From assembly GCA_003223065.1 (NCBI GenBank), contig QHXU01000149.1, positions 6,584 through 15,096 of the forward strand: a DNA stretch of 8,513 bases. The letters are read 5' to 3'. Both the position numbers and the translations under genes were made by a program. Every line of letters begins with the position of its first letter. Positions within the stretch are counted from its first letter, which is position 1. The DNA comes from Acidobacteriota bacterium. Its GTDB lineage: Bacteria > Acidobacteriota > Terriglobia > Bryobacterales > Bryobacteraceae. This document shows positions 1 through 5,639 of this stretch, in pieces. The notes below the pieces were generated by a model that was given only the letters and a program-made list of their open reading frames with translations, ran no database searches and was not told the origin of the DNA.

Positions 1-1
1 A

Positions 2-535
2 CTCAAGGACAACATTCATACGACGAACCTGCCTACCACAGGTGGCGCTCTCGCATTCGCGGGGTACATCCCGCCGTACGAAGCGACGCTCACGAAGAAT
101 CTGCGGGACGGAGGCGCGCTCATCATTGCGAAGACCGGATTGACGGAGCTGGCCAACTGGGTCGCCGGCGCACCCACGCCGATGCCCGGCAATTACAACG
201 CGGTGGCCGGTTTTGGATTTAACCCCTACGATCCCCGCCGCGATCCCCGGGAGGCGACCTTCGATGGAAGACCAGCGCTGGCGACGGGCGGATCCAGTTC
301 CGGAATCGGAACCGCCGCGAGTTTCTGGGCAGGCAACGTGGGCAGCGATACCGGAGGCTCGATCATAAGCCCGTCGAACCAGAACATGCTGGTGGGCATC
401 CGCCCGACGATCGGACGCATCAGCCGGTACGGGGTCATTCCGATCACCGCCGATCACGACACGGCGGGTCCCATGGCCAGAACGGTGACGGATGCGGGCC
501 ATCATGCTGGGTGTGCTCGAAAGCCCGGCGCCTGA
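2..535 (+). CDS. Amidase-signature family enzyme, N-terminal catalytic part (5' truncated, ends at a frameshift)
   Basis: This is the 5' part of an amidase-signature (AS) enzyme, a family that hydrolyses amide bonds with a Ser-cisSer-Lys triad. The reading frame is open from the left edge, so the true start and roughly the first hundred residues lie outside. All three catalytic elements are visible: the lysine in LKDNIHTTN (codon at 5-7), the glycine/serine loop GGSSSG (codons about 287-304), and the nucleophile serine in GSDTGGSI (codon 359-361). The frame then reads GPMARTVTDA, the usual AS motif, and immediately leaves the family pattern, ending with unrelated residues and TGA at 533-535. 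The family continuation (AIMLGVL) is found one base over, in the ORF starting at 492. The two ORFs are therefore halves of one gene. The ATG at 140 is internal, not the start. The substrate is unknown; the sequence resembles peptide amidase-like members more than GatA, which is a judgement by eye. Confidence 0.82.
   Translation, partial: LKDNIHTTNLPTTGGALAFAGYIPPYEATLTKNLRDGGALIIAKTGLTELANWVAGAPTPMPGNYNAVAGFGFNPYDPRRDPREATFDGRPALATGGSSSGIGTAASFWAGNVGSDTGGSIISPSNQNMLVGIRPTIGRISRYGVIPITADHDTAGPMARTVTDAGHHAGCARKPGA
491..500 (+). other. Single-base insertion (frameshift) in the amidase gene
   Basis: The bases gatgcgggcc read Asp-Ala-Gly-His in the upstream frame. With one G removed from the GGG run at 496-498, they read Asp-Ala-Ala-Ile-Met-Leu, matching the conserved AS-family TVTDAAIMLG pattern. 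The shift is therefore one extra base. I see no slippery heptamer, rare stop context or other mark of programmed frameshifting, so a real indel mutation or a sequencing/assembly error is the simplest reading. Confidence 0.75.
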
Positions 536-1400
536 TCCGAACGATCGGGCCACTCGAACCTGCACCCCGCCACCGGGCCGCGACTACACGAAATTCTTGA
601 CGGCCGGCGGGCTCAAGGGGGCGCGCATCGGAATTCCTCGCGCGTTCTACTTCGACAAGATCACGTTGCCAGGGCAAGAGCAGCCGCGCGGCGGGCTCAA
701 CCCCGATCAGGCGAAACTGTTGGCCGAAGCGATCGCCATCCTCAAGCAGCAGGGTGCTGTTATCGTTGATCCGGCAGACATCCCGAGCTTCGTCGACAAG
801 GATCCGCAGAACAACTTCCTGTTGTGGGACTATTGCTCCGGCGCAGATCAAGCCAAAGGCAAGGACGCGAACTGTTCGGTGAACTTCAAGTACGGCATGA
901 AACGCGACTTCAATCACTGGCTGGCGAGCCTTGGAGCTTCCGCGCCTGTTAAGACGCTGTTCGAGCTTCGGCAATGGAACCTGAGTCACGTCAAAGCGGG
1001 CGCGATGAAATACGGACAATCGAGGCTCGACATCTCGGACGAAATGGACCTGGAGGCGGATCGCGCGCGCAACGAAGCGGACCATCGCAAAGACCTGCTG
1101 CTCAGCCGCAGCAACGGCATCGACGCGGTGCTGAAGGCGAACCGGCTGGACGCGATCCTGACACCGGGCGGAAGCGGGGCGGGGCTTGCCGCCCGGGCCG
1201 GGTACCCAATCATCGTTGTTCCATTCGGGATGGCGCCGAATGCACCGGAGCCGCCGTTTCCGGTTGGATTCAATGCGAGACCTGCGCCGTTCGGTGTGGG
1301 CTTCACAGGAGCGGCCTGCAGCGAGCCACGCCTCATCCAAATCGCCTTCGCGTTTGAGCGCGCGACGAAACGCCGTGTACCACCGCCTTCCGCGCCCTGA
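492..1400 (+). CDS. Amidase-signature family enzyme, C-terminal part (frameshifted continuation)
   Basis: This frame carries the remaining 302 codons of the amidase begun upstream. It opens with AIMLGVLESP, which directly continues the AS-family GPMARTVTDA motif of the other frame. It proceeds through GARIGIPRAF, a helical region (about residues 130-200 of this ORF), and the C-terminal core with DAILTPGG and YPIIVVPFG, which are typical of AS enzymes near their end. It finishes with FAFERATKRRVPPP, a normal AS C-terminus, so the gene is complete at its 3' end. The ATG at 492 sits exactly on the frameshift and has no convincing ribosome binding site, so it is probably not a real start. On its own this half lacks the Lys and both Ser of the triad and could not be catalytic. 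If the extra base is a sequencing error, the two halves form one intact enzyme; if not, this is a pseudogene. Confidence 0.82.
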   Translation: MRAIMLGVLESPAPDPNDRATRTCTPPPGRDYTKFLTAGGLKGARIGIPRAFYFDKITLPGQEQPRGGLNPDQAKLLAEAIAILKQQGAVIVDPADIPSFVDKDPQNNFLLWDYCSGADQAKGKDANCSVNFKYGMKRDFNHWLASLGASAPVKTLFELRQWNLSHVKAGAMKYGQSRLDISDEMDLEADRARNEADHRKDLLLSRSNGIDAVLKANRLDAILTPGGSGAGLAARAGYPIIVVPFGMAPNAPEPPFPVGFNARPAPFGVGFTGAACSEPRLIQIAFAFERATKRRVPPPSAP

Positions 1401-1481
1401 GTACGGGCACGAGCTTCAGCAGCGATCAGGGCGGATGTCGCGCAATGGGTACACTACAGACAAGGGAGCTGCGAGCACAGC

Positions 1482-2693
1482 TTGATTGGCGTAACTGCAT
1501 CTGATCGCAAATCAACGGAAGGGGTTGCGTTCAGAATCCTGGCGGCCCTCAGTGTCTGCCATCTTCTGAACGACATGCTGCAATCGGTGATTCCGGCTGT
1601 TTATCCGATTCTGAAGGTTTCCTATCATCTCGATTTCGGGCAAATCGGATTGATCACGCTGACTTCTCAACTCACGGCTTCTCTTCTGCAGCCGCTGGTG
1701 GGACTCTATACCGATCATCGTCCGTTGCCTTATTCGCTGGTGGCAGGCATGGGTTTCACGCTTGCCGGTCTCCTGCTTCTTTCGGCGGCGCCCAGTTTCC
1801 TGATGATCGTGCTCGCGGTAGCGCTGGTCGGCATTGGATCGGCGGTATTCCACCCGGAATCATCGCGTGTCGCAAGAATGGCGTCAGGCGGGCAGCACGG
1901 GCTGGCGCAATCGCTCTTTCAGGTTGGCGGAAACGCCGGGTCTGCCCTGGGGCCGCTGCTGGCGGCCTTTATCGTGCTGCCGGCGGGGCAGGGCAGCATC
2001 GCCTGGTTTTCGGCGGCGGCCCTGATCGCGATGTTCCTGCTCGCGCGAATCGGCGCATGGTACAAGGCGGCCGGATCGGTGTTGAGGATACCGCAAACGC
2101 GGAGCAGCGAGCCGAGGCTCAGCCCTTCATCAAGGAGAATCGCACTGGCGCTGACGGTTCTGGTCGCGCTCATGTTTTCCAAATTCTTTTATCTTGCGAG
2201 CCTAACAAGCTACTACACGTTTTACCTGATGAGCAAGTTTCACCTGCCCGTGCGAAGCGCTCAGCTTCACCTGTTTCTCTTTCTCGGCGCGTTCGCTGCG
2301 GGAACGATCGCGGGCGGCCCTGTTGGAGACCGCATAGGCCGCAAGCACGTGATCTGGTGGTCCATCCTGGGCCCGCTCCCGTTCACTTTGATATTGCCGT
2401 ACGCAAACCTGTTCTGGACCGGCTTCCTCACAGTCATGATCGGGCTGTTGCTTGCGTCGGCGTCCTCGGCGATCATCGTCTACGCGCAGGAACTGGTCCC
2501 CGGAAGGGTGGGTGCGATCTCCGGTCTTTTCTTTGGGCTGGCATTCGGCCTGGGAGGGATCGGCGCGGCGGTACTCGGAGAATTGGCGGATGCGACGAGC
2601 ATCGAGTTCGTGTATCGCGTCTGCGCGTTTCTTCCGGCGATCGGGCTTCTAACCAAGTTCCTTCCGGATCTCGGACCGCGGGCGCTTCGCTAA
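1482..2693 (+). CDS. fsr: Fosmidomycin resistance (Fsr)-family MFS transporter
   Basis: This is a 403-residue major facilitator protein of the inner membrane, very close in length to E. coli Fsr (about 406). Fsr exports fosmidomycin and probably related small molecules using the proton gradient. Hallmarks shared with Fsr are CHLLNDMLQS (residues 26-35), the stretch DFGQIGLITLTSQL (51-64), SLLQPLVGLYTDHRP (67-81), VFHPESSRVARMASGG (122-137) and SLFQVGGNAGSALGPLL (144-160). A second MFS loop motif, GDRIGRKH, lies at 282-289. About twelve hydrophobic segments are apparent, with a central loop near residues 195-220. The chosen start is TTG at 1482: no ATG or GTG lies in frame between the preceding stop (1398-1400) and this codon, and the first in-frame ATG would remove the first helix. 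An AGGGAG at 1463-1468 is a possible but distant (13 bases) ribosome binding site. The gap from the amidase is 81 bases. Its physiological substrate here is unknown. Confidence 0.9.
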   Translation: MIGVTASDRKSTEGVAFRILAALSVCHLLNDMLQSVIPAVYPILKVSYHLDFGQIGLITLTSQLTASLLQPLVGLYTDHRPLPYSLVAGMGFTLAGLLLLSAAPSFLMIVLAVALVGIGSAVFHPESSRVARMASGGQHGLAQSLFQVGGNAGSALGPLLAAFIVLPAGQGSIAWFSAAALIAMFLLARIGAWYKAAGSVLRIPQTRSSEPRLSPSSRRIALALTVLVALMFSKFFYLASLTSYYTFYLMSKFHLPVRSAQLHLFLFLGAFAAGTIAGGPVGDRIGRKHVIWWSILGPLPFTLILPYANLFWTGFLTVMIGLLLASASSAIIVYAQELVPGRVGAISGLFFGLAFGLGGIGAAVLGELADATSIEFVYRVCAFLPAIGLLTKFLPDLGPRALR

Positions 2694-2711
2694 AGAGATG
2701 CAGGGCCGCTT

Positions 2712-3389
2712 TTATCGGGGCACCATCGGCAGGAACGTAACCGTGCCTGCCGAACGCATTCGCAAATCGCCCTCGCGTGTCTTGTCGACGACCGTGAGCG
2801 ATTGAATGAAGGTGGCGCCCACCGGAGCGACCAGACGGCCGCCCGGCACCAGTTGGTCGAGAAGCGGTTTCGGGATCTCTTTCGGTGCGGCTGTCAGAAT
2901 GATGCGGTCAAAGGGCGCCCGCTCGGCCCAGCCCTGATAGCCGTCTCCCTGCCGCACGGTCACATTGCGATAACGGAGTTCGGCTAAGCGCTTGGCTGCT
3001 GATTGCGCGAGTTCCGGCACGATCTCGATGGTATAGATCTCACGCGCGAGTCTGGAGAGCACAGCGGCCTGGTAACCGGATCCGGTTCCGATCTCGAGAA
3101 CACGATCGGTCTTGGCCGGTTGGAGCAAGTCCGTCATCAAAGCGACGATGAAGGGCTGCGAAATGGTGGCGCCAAAGCCGATGGGGAGCGCCCGGTCGTC
3201 ATACGCCTGGAATTGAACGGAAGGAGGGACGAACAGGTGGCGCGGAGTCGAACGCATAACGCGGAGGACATTGGGGTTTTGAATTCCGCGGGCTTCAATC
3301 TGCTCCGTGACCATCTTTTCGCGCGCGAGCGAAAAGTCCTCCCCTCCCTGGAGGAGCAGCAACCAGATGCAGCCGACCGCGACAGCCAC
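2712..3389 (-). CDS. pcm: Protein-L-isoaspartate O-methyltransferase, probably exported
   Basis: PIMT transfers a methyl group from S-adenosylmethionine to abnormal L-isoaspartyl residues, starting repair of aged proteins. The 225-residue product has the family signatures in order: MVTEQIEARGI (26-36), RHLFVPP (50-56), the family box ATISQPFIVALMTDLL (74-89), SAM-binding motif I VLEIGTGSGYQAAVL (97-111), the acidic residue after strand 2 (TIEIV, 120-124), QGDGYQGW (147-154) and FDRIILTAA (160-168). The start used is GTG at 3387-3389; a stop at 3399-3401 excludes anything further upstream. This gives a short hydrophobic N-terminus (AVAVGCIWLLLL) that resembles a weak signal or anchor, although it lacks the usual leading Lys/Arg and there is no clear ribosome binding site. 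The alternative ATG at 3312-3314 would give a plain 200-residue cytosolic enzyme. It is the last gene of the minus-strand operon, 39 bases after the creatininase-family gene. Confidence 0.92.
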   Translation of the reverse strand: MAVAVGCIWLLLLQGGEDFSLAREKMVTEQIEARGIQNPNVLRVMRSTPRHLFVPPSVQFQAYDDRALPIGFGATISQPFIVALMTDLLQPAKTDRVLEIGTGSGYQAAVLSRLAREIYTIEIVPELAQSAAKRLAELRYRNVTVRQGDGYQGWAERAPFDRIILTAAPKEIPKPLLDQLVPGGRLVAPVGATFIQSLTVVDKTREGDLRMRSAGTVTFLPMVPR

Positions 3390-3428
3390 ACTGAAATGTT
3401 AGGACAATCAAATGCGAGCGTCCAAACT

Positions 3429-4307
3429 TTACTGTTTTGTGTCCAGCGGGTGGCGAGAGTTGTTGAAGAATTCGCGCTGGAGCCGAGGACTGACCTGGTC
3501 GGCCTTCACCGATCGTATGGCGTTGGCAACACCGTCGGCCCAGGCCTTCATGTCGAATTCACCGAGGTCTTTATTGGCCGGAGTCCCGTCGCCCGCGTAA
3601 TGATCGGGGAACTTCGCGTACCACCAAATACCCGTATACACGCCAGCCGGCAGGTCCAACCGGTTTAGATCGGCGCCCGACTCTTTTCCGGCGCGGTCCA
3701 TGTGCACAAGGTCGGGCCGGGAAATCAGCGTATGCGAGGTTTCCGATTCGCCGGCATGTTGATCCACCTTGGTCTGCAACTGCGGCCGCCCGGGCGGGTA
3801 AGGAGGGCGCATGTAAACGTACACGACATAGTCATGGGGCGCGGCCATCTGCGCCTGGGCGAAGAAGGGAAGCAGGTGATTATTCCCGCCATGTCCGTTG
3901 ACGATCAGGATCTTCTCGCATCCGTTGCGCGCCATTTCGTCCGTAGTCTCCTGGAGGAGTTCCAATTGCAGCTTCGCGCTGTAAGCCATGGTGCCGGGCT
4001 CATGCTTCGCTTCGAAAATCTGGCCGAAGTAATACTCGGGAAAAACGACCGCATATTCACGCTCGGCTCCGTGTAGAGCGGCGTAGCGCACGTTGATCAG
4101 ATCGGTGCCCAGAGGAAGGTGCGGCCCATGCTTCTCAATGATTCCGAATGGAAGGACGCAAGTATTCTGCGCCTTGCGAATTGCCTGCTGAAAATCGCCG
4201 GCTGTCAGCTCCTCCCATTTCACCGAGGATGCCTGGGAGAACGCAGATGTTGCGCAAGGGCCAGCCGTCAACAAGAAGACGGCCAGGGATCTCGCTGAAG
4301 TCTTCAT
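3429..4307 (-). CDS. Creatininase-family amide hydrolase, secreted
   Basis: This 292-residue protein belongs to the creatininase (creatinine amidohydrolase) superfamily of metal-dependent C-N hydrolases. Metal ligands appear in the expected spacing: Glu58, His60 and Asp69 in EKHGPHLPLGTD, then His139 in NGHGGN (137-142), and the conserved HAGESETS (184-191). True creatininase, as I recall it, has NGHYEN with a metal-binding Glu, whereas NGHGGN is typical of other members such as the mycofactocin peptidase MftE and FAPy deformylase. Creatinine is therefore unlikely to be the substrate. The N-terminus MKTSARSLAVFLLTAG followed by SAFSQA looks like a Sec signal peptide with cleavage near residue 25-27, placing the enzyme outside the cytoplasm. 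That is unusual, since characterised members are mostly cytosolic. It lies 33 bases after the membrane acyltransferase gene and 39 before the PIMT gene, so co-transcription is likely. The ATG start is supported by a good upstream Shine-Dalgarno site. Confidence 0.9.
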   Translation of the reverse strand: MKTSARSLAVFLLTAGPCATSAFSQASSVKWEELTAGDFQQAIRKAQNTCVLPFGIIEKHGPHLPLGTDLINVRYAALHGAEREYAVVFPEYYFGQIFEAKHEPGTMAYSAKLQLELLQETTDEMARNGCEKILIVNGHGGNNHLLPFFAQAQMAAPHDYVVYVYMRPPYPPGRPQLQTKVDQHAGESETSHTLISRPDLVHMDRAGKESGADLNRLDLPAGVYTGIWWYAKFPDHYAGDGTPANKDLGEFDMKAWADGVANAIRSVKADQVSPRLQREFFNNSRHPLDTKQ

Positions 4308-4313
4308 TGCCCA

Positions 4314-4321
4314 CTTCCCTC
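4314..4321 (-). promoter_or_regulatory. Ribosome binding site of the creatininase-family gene
   Basis: On the minus strand this reads GAGGGAAG, six bases before the ATG at 4305-4307. It fixes the start codon, and so the signal peptide, of the creatininase-family protein. Confidence 0.6.
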
Positions 4322-4340
4322 GATCTTATTAAGGAGACAC

Positions 4341-5558
4341 CTAAATGCGCAGGAAAATCTTCCGCCGATACATCCAGAAGAGGATCAGCCAATAGGTCAG
4401 CAAAACGGCCGCGCCCCGCAGCAACGGCACGAGGGCATTTCCAAACACTTGGAATATTCGCGGCCCCAAGTGAATGCGAAACGAATCGATAATGAAAGCT
4501 TCGAACAAATGCGCCATCAGATAGGCCGCGATCGAATTCATCCCGACAACCAAGAGCGGGAAGGCCCACTTCCGGTAGCTTTTGACATCCACGGCCCAAC
4601 TGAAGCCCGCCAGGAACAGGAAACAGAGCCCGCCGCTGAAAAGCGTCCAACTTGGAGTCCAGATTCTCTTGACGACCGGACAGATGCCGGTCGCATGCAG
4701 CAAGAGGCCCGCGGCAATACCGATGAAGCCTGCAATCACCAAGCGCTTCATCGAGACCCGCTCATCCGAGCGCAGCCAGCGCCCAGCGGCCATGCCCAGA
4801 ATCATCGTGCCCAAGGTCGGAATGAAGCTGAGCGTCAGGTATCCGCCTCCGTTTGCCACAAACGGGTGAGTCCGCGGAAACAGGTTCAGAAACCACTGAT
4901 CGAAAGCGATGCCCAGGTTGCTGTTCTTGTTCCAGTGCGCGGCAAAGCCCGAGTAGTGATGCGGCCAATCGGCCGGCACACCTACGGCCGCGTAGTCGAA
5001 TCCGGGACCGGGCACAGGATACAGGGCCCATGCCAGCCAGTAGCCGCTCAGAATCGTGCCGAGTGCAATCCATTGCCAGCGCGGAGGACGAAATCCGAGC
5101 AGGAACAAGAAGGGATAGCCGAGTCCGATCTGCGTAAGCGTGTCTTCAAAAGTAAAGTTTGTCTGCGAGCTGTGCGTGGATCGAAGAAAGATACCGAGCG
5201 CAATCAGAAGCAGAGAACGCCAGAGCGCATGCACAAACATCCGGTGGAACGTGGCGCCTCGGGCCAGGCGAGCGGCAATGGAATAGGGCAGCGCAACGCC
5301 CACCAAGAACGAGAATCCCGGCTGGATGGTGTCGTGAAGGGAACAACCGGCCCAGGGAACATGGCTTTGGTTGAAAGCCAGCGTTTGCCAAAACCAGTTT
5401 CCCGGGAATGCTTGCGCGACGCGCGGGAGTTGCAGCACTTCGGCCATCATCAGCACCATCACGAGGCCGCGATATGCGTCGACGGCGAGGTTCCGAGTAA
5501 CCGCCCGCGTTGTCATGCGAGCGTCCAAGGCAGGCGAAGGTTGTACGACAGCGTGCAT
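4341..5558 (-). CDS. DUF5009 / HGSNAT-like (COG4299) multi-pass membrane acyltransferase
   Basis: This is a 405-residue integral membrane protein with about ten hydrophobic segments. It matches the family of human heparan-alpha-glucosaminide N-acetyltransferase and the bacterial NagX/DUF5009 proteins, which move acetyl groups from acetyl-CoA across the membrane onto amino sugars. Family marks are VDAYRGLVMVLMM (26-38, first helix), HVPWAGCSLHDTIQPGFSFLVG (66-87), KRIWTPSWTLFSGG (297-310) and GMNSIAAYL (339-347). His66, in HVPW, aligns with the catalytic His (His269, from memory) in the human HASW motif, so the active site looks intact. The start is ATG at 5556-5558 with GGAG nine bases upstream; the second ATG (residue 15) has no such site. 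This is the first gene of the operon, followed after 33 bases by the creatininase-family gene. The acceptor is unknown: an amino sugar or an envelope glycan is a reasonable guess from the family only. Confidence 0.86.
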   Translation of the reverse strand: MHAVVQPSPALDARMTTRAVTRNLAVDAYRGLVMVLMMAEVLQLPRVAQAFPGNWFWQTLAFNQSHVPWAGCSLHDTIQPGFSFLVGVALPYSIAARLARGATFHRMFVHALWRSLLLIALGIFLRSTHSSQTNFTFEDTLTQIGLGYPFLFLLGFRPPRWQWIALGTILSGYWLAWALYPVPGPGFDYAAVGVPADWPHHYSGFAAHWNKNSNLGIAFDQWFLNLFPRTHPFVANGGGYLTLSFIPTLGTMILGMAAGRWLRSDERVSMKRLVIAGFIGIAAGLLLHATGICPVVKRIWTPSWTLFSGGLCFLFLAGFSWAVDVKSYRKWAFPLLVVGMNSIAAYLMAHLFEAFIIDSFRIHLGPRIFQVFGNALVPLLRGAAVLLTYWLILFWMYRRKIFLRI

Positions 5559-5567
5559 GTTTGTCGG

Positions 5568-5571
5568 CTCC
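5568..5571 (-). promoter_or_regulatory. Ribosome binding site of the acyltransferase gene
   Basis: GGAG on the minus strand, nine bases before the ATG at 5556-5558. It is a short core, but it favours the first ATG over the one 14 codons downstream. Confidence 0.4.
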
Positions 5572-5625
5572 GGCTGAGTAACAGGTTAGTCCATTCGCAT
5601 GCTAAACGCCAGGGCCCACGGGCAG

Positions 5626-5631
5626 TAGAAT
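5626..5631 (+). promoter_or_regulatory. Possible -10 element of the amidohydrolase gene (short or absent leader)
   Basis: TAGAAT, one mismatch from the sigma-70 consensus TATAAT, ends eight bases before the GTG start at 5640. No Shine-Dalgarno sequence lies between them and no good -35 is seen 16-18 bases upstream. If used, transcription would begin at or within a few bases of the start codon, giving a leaderless message. The rest of the 81-base divergent gap (5559-5639) must also hold the promoter of the minus-strand operon; I cannot place that one. Confidence 0.3.
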
Positions 5632-5639
5632 AGATTTCC

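Noticed and set aside
491..535. Programmed +1 frameshifting in the amidase
   Set aside because: There is no slippery codon with a following stop, no internal Shine-Dalgarno-like stimulator and no evident hairpin; a simple insertion explains the data.
444..1340. A 298-codon open frame on the minus strand, opposite the amidase
   Set aside because: The translation is Arg-rich and low in family-like order; the plus strand carries conserved amidase motifs throughout.
2694..2711. Terminator between the convergent fsr-like and PIMT genes
   Set aside because: The 18-base gap holds no inverted repeat with a T-run.
3003..3668. A 221-codon plus-strand frame crossing the PIMT and creatininase-family genes
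   Set aside because: It spans two real minus-strand genes and their gap, with no domain and no start signal.
4331..4395. AAGGAG followed eight bases later by ATG (4345) on the plus strand, opening a basic 16-residue ORF (MRRKIFRRYIQKRISQ)
   Set aside because: The signal is good but the ORF is antisense to the end of the acyltransferase gene and far too short to judge; the composition follows from the complement of that gene's C-terminus. Conservation in relatives would be needed to revive it.
4449..5633. A 394-codon open frame on the plus strand, opposite the acyltransferase gene
   Set aside because: It is rich in Arg, Gln and His with no recognisable domain, and lies wholly antisense to a gene with clear family motifs. 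Long antisense frames are common in GC-rich coding DNA.
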